A DNA stretch of 64,000 nt from Nereocystis luetkeana. Lineage: Eukaryota; Sar; Phaeophyceae; Laminariales; Laminariaceae. Positions within the stretch are counted from its first letter, which is position 1, and each line of letters starts with the position of its first letter. The notes under the pieces were generated by a model, which made no database searches, had not been told where the DNA came from, and saw nothing but the letters and a program-made list of their open reading frames with translations. The position numbers were made by a program, and so were the translations under genes. Location of the stretch: positions 11,269,917-11,333,916 of the forward strand of contig JARUPZ010000010.1 in assembly GCA_031213475.1 (NCBI GenBank), in the 5' to 3' direction. Shown one piece after another: positions 25,601-34,559 of this stretch.

Positions 25601-28600
25601 GCATTTTTTACCCTTTCAAGTCCCCCCCCCCACCCCCTCTCAAATAAAAAAGTACACACGAAGTAACAACCCTAACCTTTCACTACGGCAATAGTACTGC
25701 AAAATCGGTCCACTCTAATCCCAAGTGGTTTTGCCAGAAAAACGGGTGCAGCGTAGTCTTTTCAGTATGCAGTACTAGATTGAAAGCTGTATCCCACTCG
25801 ACTGCCAAGATGTTTGCCGATGAACAAAACAAAAACAGTGGGTGCCCTGTCACCACTGCAAGATGTATTCAACTCTAATTCCAAGTAATTTCCCCCCCGA
25901 ATCATGGATACTGCTACTGCTCTTTGTACCTGAGGGGGGGGGGGGGGGGTTAGGCCCTATCGCGTTGGCCCCTATTATTTGGGGCATAAAAGGGGGGAGA
26001 GAGGTTTGTTTCCCGATGCATTTATTATGAAGAATACGAATGCAGCATCGATGGGAAGCCTATCATCGCACCGCATGTTTGACACAGGCAGCACTTTTTA
26101 TTTACGCAGGTAGTTCTCGATTTGCACGCACCGAAGTGGGGGGGTGAGGTCCTTTTGGCTACTCTTGCCTCCCAGCGCCGAGCGTGACACGTTCGGATGC
26201 ATATACTTTGCAGTGCTAACTGGGTTATACGAACTAACTCTGCACGATAAATACGTACTGAAAAGTAGTATCCCCTCTAATTCCAAGCAGTTTTACCCCA
26301 AACACGCCGGTGCCGTTTCTAATCCTTTCAAGCACATCTAACTCCAAATCCCAAGAAATTTCCTCAAAGAAAGCATGGATAATTCTGTGTATACCTGCGG
26401 CGCGACGAGGTATTTCTGACATTCGTGCCTGCCCGAGCCGAGAATGTCGAGGATGCGGTCCTGTTGGCGTTTGAGGGAGTCCCCCCCGCTCGCGGTTGAA
26501 GGGAGACAAGCGGCGACACCCTGCGCCGTGCACGAAAGAAGCGGGTAATGGGAACAACCAGGATTGCGGGGGGGGGGTAACAATTCCGAAAAAAAAGGAA
26601 GGGTAGGTCTCGCTAGGAACCACAGCACTGCTGTAGCGCTGGTGGGTGTATGTAATGGTCGTCAACTGTGTGCGCCGGTGGAAGGCATCAGCGGTACAAA
26701 TAACAACAACAGCAACAACATCAACATCAACAACAACAACAACAACCACAACAACAACAACGTTGCCATATTGTTTTGGTCGATCGGCGTTCATCTCCCT
26801 CCGGCCTGACCTCCAGTAGCCAAAAGGGGCCCATTCCTGATACCAGTATACCTTTGTGGTCGTTTGAATGAGGTCGCTGTATGCAGCATCAGGGGAGGGG
26901 AGGGATGGGACCGAATCGGTTTCCGGTGATAAAACAAACGGGCAGTACGTACTGTAGATACAATATTCACGTAGATCACAAGCTGGTTGTACGTAGGCCA
27001 ATCGTTGTCGATGAATGCTGGTTGGAGGGGTTCAAACAGCGCGTGCGGGGCTCGAACATTGAAGTGCAAAATAACGGGGTTTCTACATAGTAGCTTTATC
27101 CGTAGGCCAATCAGAGTCAGCGGCTCCGGAGCAAAGGTATGTTTCGACCCGCCACTTTTCTCGGATAGTGCCATCATCATCTGTAGAGGCGAGGACCTAC
27201 GACACAGCAATCACAGCCACACCCACACGATCATCAACACACACCTTTCCCTTGCCCTTCGCTCCAGGACGTGAAGGCGAGGGCGGTGACGGCGCCACCA
27301 AGCCCTGCTCCTCCCCGCCACCGACCTCGAACCCTCTCCCGCCGTACCCCGACTCCACCCCTGACCCCGATCTAAACGACACCCCCAACCCTCCAGACAC
27401 ACCGTCATCTTCCATCCCCAGCCCACAGCCAGTTATGTTTCCCCTCGTCCCCACCACAACGTCCACCTTCGGGTTTAGGAAATCCGTTTGGATGGTCGCC
27501 GTCGCTTTTTCACAACCCACTGCGGCTTCCCCTAGAGCTGACGGCGCGAGGGTAGGAGATGGAGTCCCTATCGGCCCTTGTATGTTCACAGATGAAGCGC
27601 GACCAACAAACAGCGGCAGCAGGCGTGCGCACGTTAGCGCTTCCGCTGAGGCGGAGGCATCCGGGGACCTCGACGTCGCCCCCATACCGGACCCGCCACC
27701 AACGCCACTATCTCCGCCGTCACCACCATTACCACCACCACCGCTACCGCCCCCACCATTGCCGCCGCTCTCGACCTCCATGGCGTCACCTGGCGGAAAA
27801 AGGAAGTGCTCTCGGTCCCATACCATCGTCTGGAGCGCTTCTCGTGCCGCTGCGGTTGAAAAGTCCAGCTCTTTAGCAGGCCCCCCCTGGTCGGCGGGAA
27901 GATAGGCCCACGGTGTGGGCGTCGCCGGTACGACGCCGTGGGCGGGAGGTTCCGGCTGCAGAGACTGTTCGAAAGCCTCAAGGTCCAGCACCTCCGCGAT
28001 CTTCACCGCCGCTTCCGGCTTCCTCTTCTTCACTGGCGTTTTCCCCTTCCTGTTTCCTCCTGTGGCGCCCTTCTTACCGACGGCGCTTGCCACCCTTGCA
28101 CCGCCGCCCGCACCAGCCATTACGCTTTCGCCCGTGCTAGCACCTGCGCTTGAGTCGCTAGGGCTGTCGTCGCCCGCACCAACGCTTGGGCTTCCAATCG
28201 CGCAATTTCTCTCTCGGGCGCCAGGGCTGCCGCTCGCGCTACAGAGTACGCTGTTGGTGACGCCAGCAGCCGGGCTACCGGCTGGGTACGAGCTCGGGCT
28301 ACCACTCGGGCTCGACCTGGCGCCATCGGTCGGGCTGCGCTTGCGCGGAATCGGGGAAACTCTAGCGCTACGGTTGTCGACGTCGCTCTCCGGCGCTAGG
28401 GTGGTCTCGGCGACGCTTCCGACCACATCCATGCACTCGGAGTCCCTGCCACCGTTGCTGTTGCAGGGGGTACCGGCCTTGTCCAGGAAACAAGTGTCAC
28501 GTGTAAGTGGCGTATCCTCGGGAGCGGGGATGTCCGCACGCTCAAAACCGGCCGGCTTGCGGCGCCTGCCTGCGCCCGTCTGAACTTTAAATGGAGCACC

Positions 28601-29389
28601 CCGCTTCTCAGTAGGCACAAAACCTATATCAACCTTTCTTTTGCTGAGGCTGCTGCTTCCACCCGCGTGCAGCGCACTGGCCTCGCCAACAGCCACCGCA
28701 GCCGCCGCCGTCACCACCCCCACTGCCCCCACCACCGGTGCTACCGCCGCCGATGGAATCGTCGCCGCCGCTGCCTCCGACGCCGGTGTTGCCGCCGCCG
28801 CTGCCTCCACCACCGGCACCACCGACACCGCCGGTGCTACCGTAGCCATTGTCTCCACCATCGGCACCGCCGATGCTGTCGCTGCCATCGGTACAGCCTC
28901 CACCGCCGCCGTCTTGGCCGTCGCCGCCGCCACCATCGCCGCCACCACCACTGACAACGGTACTGCCGCTTCCACAGCTACCACTGCCGGTGCTGCCGCC
29001 GGAGCTGCCGCCACTACGGCCACCACCGGTGCTGCCTCCGCTACCGCTGCCACCACCTCCGATGCTACTGCCTCCTCCACCACCGCCACCGCCGGTGCTG
29101 CCACCTCCGCCACAGCCACCGCCGGTGCTGCCACCTCCACCACCGGCGCCGGTGCCTCCGCCGTCGCCGCCGCCGCCGTTGCTGCCACCGTCGGCACTAC
29201 GAACGCTGCCGCCGCTGCAAACGCCGCCGGTGAATCACCCTCCTCCGCCTCCTGTTGTTCACGTACTTCAGGTCCTACCCTCGGCAACAGCACTCCGTAC
29301 GGGTCGGGTATGTCGCTTTCCGTAGTAGACCCATCGTCTCCGATACCCACGTTCAAGAGCACGAAGCCCATTTGGAGAGGATTTGCCAT
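15463..29389 (-). CDS. MYSM1-like JAMM/MPN+ metalloprotease (predicted multi-exon gene)
   Basis: Predicted minus-strand gene with exons 29389-27245, 26876-26811 (tentative), 26520-26395, 23142-23026, 20528-20409, 19780-19700, 18818-18739, 18030-17609 and 16625-15463, all phase-compatible and giving about 1439 residues. The MPN+ domain carries the complete JAMM set: Glu in AEVIGFLAG, then GWYHSHP with His-x-His-x10-Asp and Ser three residues before the Asp. Spacing and the words GWYHSHPKF, PSPID and NQAKLQ fit the MYSM1/MPND (2A-DUB) branch better than CSN5, RPN11, BRCC36 or AMSH. Such enzymes bind zinc and cleave ubiquitin, in MYSM1 from histone H2A, in the nucleus. The N-terminal exon is a long Ala/Val- then Ser/Gly-rich region; I see no clear SANT or SWIRM domain. 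The C-terminus is Pro-, Ala- and Gly-rich. Core exons are sure; the N-terminal joins and the last intron are not. Confidence 0.72.
16853..16935. repeat. Degenerate CCCTAA-like stretch
   Basis: AAACCCTAACCCTAATC followed by decaying AACCCC/TTACCC words, inside the probable last intron of the JAMM gene. Confidence 0.5.
17280..17500. repeat. Short diverged direct repeat
   Basis: TGCC(C/T)TGTGTCAGGAA recurs at about 17291 and 17411, each followed by a purine-rich block and GGCCTCCGT/CGCCTCCGT. Intronic. Confidence 0.45.
17609..18030 (-). CDS. JAMM gene, exon after the MPN core
   Basis: Acceptor GGTCAAG (phase 2, completing an Arg codon), likely donor GCAG/GTGATT (phase 1), 422 bp. It starts YFRNEPTERL, has an Ala/Pro-rich middle and a Lys/Arg/Glu-rich end (RSRAEARDKDKERKRTK), a possible nuclear-localisation or coiled segment. 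The plus-strand frame at 17584-18060 is its antisense shadow. Confidence 0.6.
18467..18563. mobile_element. Short palindromic MITE (family 2), copy 2
   Basis: TTACCCCGCTTAGGACTGCA at left, and roughly its reverse complement ending AAAAGGGGTTAA at right. It lies in an intron of the JAMM gene. Confidence 0.65.
18739..18818 (-). CDS. JAMM gene, MPN exon VWVGMIVG
   Basis: Acceptor TTTACAAG, donor TTCAG/GTGAGA, 80 bp, phase 0 to 2. GVWVGMIVG corresponds to the FIGMIV strand that follows the catalytic motif in MYSM1, at the expected distance from NQAKLQ. Confidence 0.8.
19005..19105. repeat. Pyrimidine-rich tract
   Basis: CTGCTCCTCC-type sequence that translates to poly-Leu or Pro-rich frames. 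It is intronic with respect to the minus-strand gene. Confidence 0.7.
19700..19780 (-). CDS. JAMM gene, catalytic HxHx10D exon
   Basis: Acceptor TTGATACAG, donor CTCCAG/GTGAGC, 27 codons, phase 0/0. MVGWYHSHPKF is followed by PSPID, giving both zinc-ligand His and the Asp, with the Ser of the S-x2-D pair. This exon lies beside a long AGC/AGT microsatellite in the preceding intron. Confidence 0.9.
19840..19965. repeat. (AGC/AGT)n microsatellite
   Basis: Mixed AGCAGT trinucleotides in the intron next to the HxH exon. The poly-Ser and poly-Leu frames here are artefacts, except that the minus-strand frame runs into the real exon at 19780. Confidence 0.9.
20409..20528 (-). CDS. JAMM gene, MPN exon with conserved Pro-Cys and Glu-Val-Asp segment
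   Basis: Acceptor GAGCTCAG, donor CTTCAG/GTGAGG, 40 codons, phase 0/0. AAVPCLEEE, EVEVDSVSF and AIERLGLQ match the MPN stretch between the Glu strand and the HxH motif, which in MYSM1 contains a Pro-Cys pair and a Met-Asp-Pro segment. Confidence 0.8.
21087..21500 (-). CDS. Unrecognised 137-residue ORF within a JAMM-gene intron
   Basis: Ser-rich start, then a charged segment (SRKISQHVRDRVEASVKKFG) and Trp/Asp-rich end, unlike the surrounding repeat translations. No domain is recognised. It lies on the same strand as the JAMM gene, in the intron between 23025 and 20529. It may be an alternative exon, a transposon remnant or chance. Confidence 0.25.
   Translation of the reverse strand: MIGKSTTASGKTCSISGSSFIESCHKPSSYSIVAGSKVARGNAASATRTLVDFLGRPSSRKISQHVRDRVEASVKKFGCDNYVSDQWSFKRKHDKILSNDATKYGRDHGWTQEAPSKNAILTSNDPGHRVRILQYTW
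22070..22295 (+). mobile_element. SINE-like body without clear tRNA head
   Basis: Shares a colinear block of about 200 bp with the SINE-like element at 33003-33345: CGACGAGGG-AAAAGGCTGA, CTTCTYGCGATA, then GGGGAAAGAGC, CTGAGTTACGA and a purine-rich end. The upstream tRNA-like part is not recognisable. Intronic. Confidence 0.6.
23026..23142 (-). CDS. JAMM gene, MPN exon with catalytic Glu
   Basis: Acceptor GGTTGCAG, donor ATCCAG/GTTAGT, 39 codons, phase 0/0. The sequence HFTADIHSYMVDTAEVIGFL is a canonical MPN N-terminal strand-helix, with the Glu of the JAMM centre in AEVIGF. DKDGHVLYIQ ends the exon. Confidence 0.85.
23158..23860. repeat. Degenerate (TTGG/GATTGGTTG) satellite
   Basis: Several hundred bases of GATTGGTTGGTCGGTTG-type words without a fixed period, starting just upstream of the MPN catalytic-Glu exon, within the intron. 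Confidence 0.85.
24139..24243. mobile_element. TA-target MITE (family 1), copy 1
   Basis: A 105-bp palindromic element. The left terminal repeat TTACGGGGGACCATAGTTAA matches the right end imperfectly, the 3' terminus having decayed. It sits in the largest intron of the JAMM gene. Better preserved copies lie at 45341, 49249, 59875 and 63796. Confidence 0.8.
25374..25470. mobile_element. Short palindromic MITE (family 2), copy 3
   Basis: TTTTAGGACTGGAGCCCCG at left and its partner CAGTCCGAAAAGGAC at right. Intronic. Confidence 0.65.
25700..26360. repeat. Recurrent CTCTAATTCCAAG motif
   Basis: CACTCTAATCCCAAGTGGTTTT (about 25713), CAACTCTAATTCCAAGTAAT (about 25868), CCTCTAATTCCAAGCAGTTT (about 26276) and CTAACTCCAAATCCCAAG (about 26339) suggest old repeat units. 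Poly-G and poly-C runs are interspersed. Confidence 0.4.
26395..26520 (-). CDS. JAMM gene, exon preceding the MPN domain
   Basis: Acceptor CGGCGCAG, donor CCGCAG/GTATAC, 42 codons, phase 0/0. It contains KRQQDRILDILGSG and ends KYLVAPQ, which reads straight into the MPN domain start of the next exon. Confidence 0.7.
26698..26762. repeat. (CAA)n microsatellite
   Basis: About 65 bp of AAC/CAA trinucleotides immediately 3' of the tentative JAMM exon at 26811. Confidence 0.9.
26811..26876 (-). CDS. JAMM gene, tentative small exon
   Basis: Acceptor GCATACAG before 26876, donor GAG/GTCAGG after 26811, 22 codons, phase 0 at both ends. Other frames across the segment are also open, so the exon is uncertain. 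Confidence 0.35.
27245..29389 (-). CDS. JAMM gene, N-terminal low-complexity exon
   Basis: An open frame of about 715 codons. I chose ATG 29389 (context AAACATGG); the frame is open to 29632 with less protein-like sequence. Residues about 40-230 are Ala/Val repeats. A basic stretch, Ser/Pro-rich segments and a Lys-rich region near KKRKPEAA follow, then Asp/Leu-rich EVLDLEAFEQ and a Gly-rich tract. The exon probably ends at an AAAG/GTGTGT donor (27244). The antisense frames of similar length at 27168-29651 are shadows of GCN-rich codons. A downstream segment (27180-26960) is also coding-like in more than one frame and may supply an extra exon. Confidence 0.6.
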
Positions 29390-29399
29390 GTTTGCGCCC

Positions 29400-30370
29400 C
29401 GGTGTGATGAATGTTGCCTGTGGCTGCCTTGGAAGGGGGGGCACTCCTGGTGTGTCGACCCCCGGCCTTGCCACGCCCAGGTAGTGTCTACGCGTGATTG
29501 GTTCTGCGCAGGAAAGATGGAAGGGGCCCACCCACCCACCCCACCGCAAGGAAGAGGCGCCGGAAACGACGAGATCATACGAGGAAAGGCGCTTGAAACT
29601 TGCGAATCCAGACTCCATATGCCTTCCATCAAAATAAAAATATTTCAATAGGTACTCCCTCTCGAAAAAGCAAATCCCCGGAAGCATCGTCTTCCTCGAT
29701 TGCCGTAGGGTTTGGTGTTGGTCCATTCATACCCATGTTTCTCTCTTACCCGGATACATGATATAATACAGCTACTGTGACATCATACGTTTATTAGCAT
29801 GGAGCCTCTTAGGACAAAACGTCGGCGATAGTTGTTAAGCTAACACCACCCCAGAGCTGCATTCAGGTTTTGGACACAAATCACCTGGAGCTAGACTACG
29901 ATGCATTTTGCAGTGACAAAAAGAAAAATGTCAATAATAGTAAAGACGTACTCGAATGATGCAATGTCATATTGTATCATATCATATCATATCTTATCAC
30001 ATGACTTTTTTTTTTTTCAACGTAAGTTCGATCAACTTGGTCGATAGTCGATAACGTGTGCAAGTCGTGGGATGAGAGTGATGCATACGAGGAGCATATC
30101 AATATTACACCGGTCTGTCGCGCACTCTAGATACAGCATAACAGCATACTCCTGTAAATAAATGATGAATTACGGCGGAGAATCACTCAGACACGCGTTG
30201 TCAAGCAGGTGCGCGTAGGCGTTTCGGCAACATACACACACGACTTGGACGCAGAGCAAAGGATTTGTAACAAAATATCCGCGTTTCGAAGTTTCAGAAT
30301 AATAGTCAGTGCAAATAATCAAGAATCCAGAGCTTTTTAGCCATTTTTTAGCCCTTTTTCGGGCCCAATA
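29400..30370. other. Gap between the JAMM gene and the next coding-like region
   Basis: This would hold the JAMM-gene promoter or 5' exons. A short TCATA array lies at about 29972-30000 and a T-run at 30007-30019. No clear gene is seen. Confidence 0.35.
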
Positions 30371-30375
30371 ACCTA

Positions 30376-30639
30376 CTACCGTTCGCGGGTGTGACATACA
30401 TTGGCATGCGGGCTTTTCGGGTACGACCCGAGAGGATTTTTATCATCTGCCTGTCGAACAGCAAACGTTTGGTGAACGCGACTTTTTTCGTCGGTGATGT
30501 ACTCATCGTCTTCGGCTCCGGCGCGTGAATCGAAATATTTCAGCGATTTTGGGATATTTTCGTGCTCGCTCGCAACTTCGAGTTCACGAAAACACCTCGT
30601 GAGTCGCTTCTGGCTGTCTACGACCGCTGTCTGGCGCAC
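30376..30639 (-). CDS. Coding-like frame, possible last exon of an unrecognised gene
   Basis: 87 codons rich in charged residues (RCFRELEVASEHENIPKSL, DDEYITDEKSRV), ending at a stop. Codon use is protein-like and low in simple repeats. It is on the same strand as the exons at 35.3-36.1 kb and could be their 3' end; linkage is unproven. Confidence 0.3.
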   Translation of the reverse strand: MRQTAVVDSQKRLTRCFRELEVASEHENIPKSLKYFDSRAGAEDDEYITDEKSRVHQTFAVRQADDKNPLGSYPKSPHANVCHTRER

Positions 30640-30758
30640 CCGGCGCCCTCACACACCCCATCAGGAGCGCCCCTCATTTTCGCGGGTTGTAGTTTCCTAT
30701 GAGGAGCTGTAGCTGCCCGCAAGTGAAGTGAAGACGTCCAGTTCCGGGCTTTTGGTTG

Positions 30759-31030
30759 TTATGTGTTTTGTGGCCCGAAAATTCGACCAATATCGACCAC
30801 TTTAGCACCTCTAAGTCGAGGTGTAGGCCTCTGTTGAGCTAACGCGGGAGGCAAATCTGAAAATAATCCCAAGCTGCTATGATGAAGTAAGTTCTCTTGG
30901 GTCACACCCGATCTCTGGTAGGCGCGAACCAGCAGAAGGACGCAGCGTGTCGGCATAGCGCCCCCGATTTGTGTAGAGATAAACCACATAGATAGAGTCG
31001 CGTGGAAGCCCGGGGAATGGGGGGGGTCAC
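30759..31030 (-). CDS. Coding-like segment, unrecognised
   Basis: The frame includes IGGAMPTRCVLLLVRAYQRS and LRGAKVVDIGRIFG, which read like protein, but splice limits are not clear and no domain is recognised. Confidence 0.25.
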
Positions 31031-31089
31031 GATCGTCCGTGGCCTTGAAGCGGCCAGTAGGCGACACCGCTATCGATAAAGAGGCGTTT

Positions 31090-31175
31090 ATAGTAGCATT
31101 TTGCTTATTTTGCATATTTTGCTCTTTGTTGGGCGTTTACTGTAGCATTTTGCTTATTTTGCTTTATGTGTTCCC
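31090..31175. repeat. Two-copy tandem repeat, about 49 bp
   Basis: TGTAGCATTTTGCTTATTTTG-like block repeated at about 31092 and 31140, each preceded by GGCGTTTA. Confidence 0.6.
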
Positions 31176-31532
31176 CAGTATGCGTACAGAATGTGATACA
31201 TGGTATGTACATTGTGTGATGTAGGGCATGTGAGTACTACTGTAGGAAAAATCCTCGGGACTGCCCTGGTTTTGATCTTCGTACATCATAATCTGGGTCG
31301 CAGAAGTTGCACGCACAGAACACTACAAGAGTCGTGACGTGTTCGGATGCTGTTGCAAGGTAGCATACTTATATACGTACGACATATACTCTGTGCTCGT
31401 ATCATCCATATTCCTGCCAACAAATACGAGCATATGGGTACCTAGAGTGGAATGAGAAAATTTAAATAAAAAAATCCTGGTAACACACACCTTTATATAC
31501 CTTTGAAATGCGCGGCCGAATATTTACCGCAA

Positions 31533-31590
31533 TAAGCAAGAAGTGGGGAGCGCCTGCATCTGTACCTCTAAACTCGATGCCACAGCGCAA
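31533..31590 (-). CDS. Candidate small exon, unrecognised gene
   Basis: A pyrimidine tract (TTTCTTTTTTTCCTG) precedes a possible AG acceptor. The segment encodes FRGTDAGAPHFLLIA and ends at a good donor GCG/GTAAAT. The evidence is signal-based only. Confidence 0.25.
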
Positions 31591-32167
31591 ACAGGAAAAA
31601 AAGAAATCCCAGGTAAACCTTAAGAGAGGCAGGCTGAGTTCTACAGGAACATAAGAAAATCGGGCTACGTACGTGATACTGAAATTAGGGTAGAACGAGC
31701 CCATCAAGAAATACAGCCTGGACCAGCTTTCCTGTTTCTTACCAGGTACCAGGTATTTCGGTAGATACCTGGTAGGTGTTATTGTACTCTTGTATGCAGC
31801 CACATGCGAGCACGGGTGCTTGTAGCGACCCCCACTCTGGACCGAAGTGTCAGGGTCGTTCGGTTTTCATACTCATTTCTAAAATATCCTTATGTTTCCG
31901 GCCATAGTATGTACCAGGGTATGTATTGTGCTGTTTGGTCTCACCCGTGCGCCTCTCGCTTGCAGAGAGGTCCCATTCCAATCTGGGAGGTAGGATCTTC
32001 AGGTTGGTACGTACGCTGTTCAGTTGTTCTGCGTGCAAGCGAGGATTAAGGTTGTTCCATACCAGCTATCAGGTACGTACGTGGTAATAATACTCGTGCC
32101 AGTGGTTTGTTTGAACGTTATCCCTGCCTGTATTTATTTTGACCTCTGCACTTTGATGCTCCGTGAT

Positions 32168-32240
32168 TTTGTTGTTGTTGTTGTTGTTGTTGTTGTTTTT
32201 GTTGTTGTTGTTGTTTTGTTGTTGTTGTTTTGTTTTAGAT
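32168..32240. repeat. (TTG)n microsatellite
   Basis: About 70 bp of TTG trinucleotides with short T interruptions. Confidence 0.9.
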
Positions 32241-33002
32241 ATTTCTTCTTTCTTGTCCTTTTTTGTGACAGGAGTCTGATGGCGTGGGTGGGTGACGAGT
32301 CTGTTTTGCCTGTTTCGTATTGTCTGGCGCATCCTTTCCGGGGGTGGGGCATACCAGTTACATACTGTAGTTGACGAAACCAGGACGAAGACGGCAGATG
32401 AGTAACAAAATACCAGACTGACTACTCGTATTAATAGTATAGTACCTGGTGCTGGTAGATAGGATCTGTCTATTAATAATTGTGCTACTCGTAGCGCACA
32501 CTGCTGCGGCTGCCTGGAGGGTGCTTTTTTTACTGTGCTTCGGTCCGCCTGTTATTTCCCTTGGTTGCTCTTCTGTTTATATGTAGGGGTGGTCTTGTTT
32601 CTTCGACTTCTTCAGCTCGTTCTGTGTTGGTGGTCACATCCCCTATGATACGGGGGGAGTACGTACGACACTTTTTCACATCTAGGACAGATCAGATCCC
32701 ATTTTCGGGATCTAGATCTTTTGGGACAGATAGATCCCTGATCTATAGGGATCTGCGGGATCTAGATCATGTTTGCTGTATAGGATCTGTGTCTATGTAC
32801 ACGTTAGCCTGGGTGGGACCTGTATGATCTACTGTAGATATTTTGCACATACATGTTTCTGTGTGTGGGATCTATGTGATCTAGATATACACACACGTTT
32901 GCCCGGGCATGATCTGTGTGATCTGCCTGATCTGCACATGCTTGACTGGTGATATATGTATATATATGATCTGCGATATCTAAATCAGATATGCCTAGCC
33001 GG

Positions 33003-33345
33003 TCGCCCCGGTGGTTCAAGTGGTTAACCTCGAATTCTACTTGTTTGAGTCCTGGGTTCGAGCCCTAGGAGGGTCGGACTTTGACTTTATTTGCAAAAAT
33101 AAAAAAAGGGATTCAATTGTTGAGAGCGCCTTGCAGCGTGGGTAGGCACAATTCGATGCGAGTCGACGAGGGAAGAAAAGGCTGAAATCTTCTCGCGATA
33201 AAAATGAAGGCACGTACCGTAGCGGGAAGGGGGGAGAAGAGCCTGCTATGTGACCCCGGATCTGAGTTACGAGTTGGAAGGAGAGAGAGAAGAAGATGTG
33301 CGAAGATAATGAATGGGATGGAAAAAAGAAAAGAAAAAAAAAGAG
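33003..33345 (+). mobile_element. tRNA-derived SINE-like element
   Basis: Begins with a tRNA-like head of about 75 bp. A D-arm-like GGTTCAAGTGGTTAACC (box A region) and a T-arm CTGGG-TTCGAGC-CCTAG (box B GGTTCGAGCC) can fold. A body of about 260 bp, also found at 22070-22295, follows and ends in a purine/A-rich tail. It is inserted in the GATCT satellite, which continues on both sides. Confidence 0.7.
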
Positions 33346-33719
33346 GGATCTGCATAATCTAGATCTTACAAACATGTTTCGGTGGGTGGGATCTGCATGA
33401 TCTAGATCATACATACATGTTTCGGTGGGTGGGACATATATATATGCAGATCTGCGTGATCTGCACGTGTTTCATAATAAAGTGGAATCTGTATGATCTA
33501 GATTTTACATACATGTTTCGCCAGGTGGGATCTGTATGATCTTGGTGATCTGCACATATATGTTTCGCCGGGTGGGGTCTGTTTGATCCGCATGATCTGC
33601 CACAATGTACTCGCAGATGACGATGTACATGTTTATGTTTGCTCGCGGGTGATTATACGCGTTGGCTCGTGTATATCGGAACCGTTGTATACGAGATCTG
33701 ACATACATTGACGACATCG

Positions 33720-33955
33720 CAGCCCACGGTGGTGGTGGCGGCTAGCAGCTCAAGCCCCCCCCCATCAACCACACAGCAACAGCTGCACAAGCACGCCGTC
33801 GCTTACAAACCACGTACGGTATGGCAACTGTCGGGGGCGGGCTCTGATAGTGGCACTGGGGGCAGCAGATGATGTCGGCAGCGGGCCGGAAGTGGGTTCC
33901 CCGGCGGGTTCCGGAGGCGAACCGATGGAGTTGGATCTTGCACACACATTTATTT
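33720..33955 (-). other. GC-rich island in the satellite, possible exon
   Basis: Unlike the flanking satellite. On minus it reads SIGSPPEPAGEPTSGPLPTS, then ATIRARPRQLPYRTWF directly before a strong donor-like TTT/GTAAGC (about 33807). GTGCAAG at about 33938 could be the acceptor. It may be an exon of the gene starting at 36096, or a captured fragment. Confidence 0.3.
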
Positions 33956-34559
33956 GGGCGTGTTCGATCTGTATGATCTAGATCGTACACACACGTTTGC
34001 CCGGGTGGGATCTGTATAATCTACATATTACATACATGTTTCGCCAGGTGGGATCTGCATGATCTGCGTGACCTGCACATGTTCGCCAGGTGGGATCTGT
34101 CTGATCTGCGTGATCTGCACATGTTTCACCAGATAGATGGGGTCTGTATGATCTAGATCTTGCATACATGTTTGCCCGGGTATGATCTGTATGATCTGCC
34201 TGGTCTGCACATACATGTTTGCCAGGTGGGATATATATGATCTGCGAGATCTAGATCATATATGCCCGGAGGGATCTGTATGATCTAGATCTTACACACA
34301 TGTTTCGGGGGGTGAGATCTGAATGATCTAGAGCGTACATACATGTTTCGCCAGGTGGGATCTGCAGATCTGCGTGATCTGCACATGTTTCAGAAGGTGG
34401 GATCTTGATGATCTGCCTGAACTGCACATGTTTGCCGGATGGGATCTCTGTGATCTGCATGATCTGCACATGTTTCGCCGGGTGGGATCTGTATGATCTA
34501 GATCTTGTGCACAACTTTTACGTATATATCTGTGAAAAAGGATCTAGATGATCTAGATC

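Noticed and set aside
27168..28583. Long plus-strand Pro/Ser/Leu ORFs
   Set aside because: Antisense shadows of the same exon, without splice or domain support.
28641..29651. 336-residue plus-strand ORF rich in Ala and Thr
   Set aside because: Antisense of the Ala/Val-rich minus-strand exon of the JAMM gene; GCN-type repeats leave several frames open.
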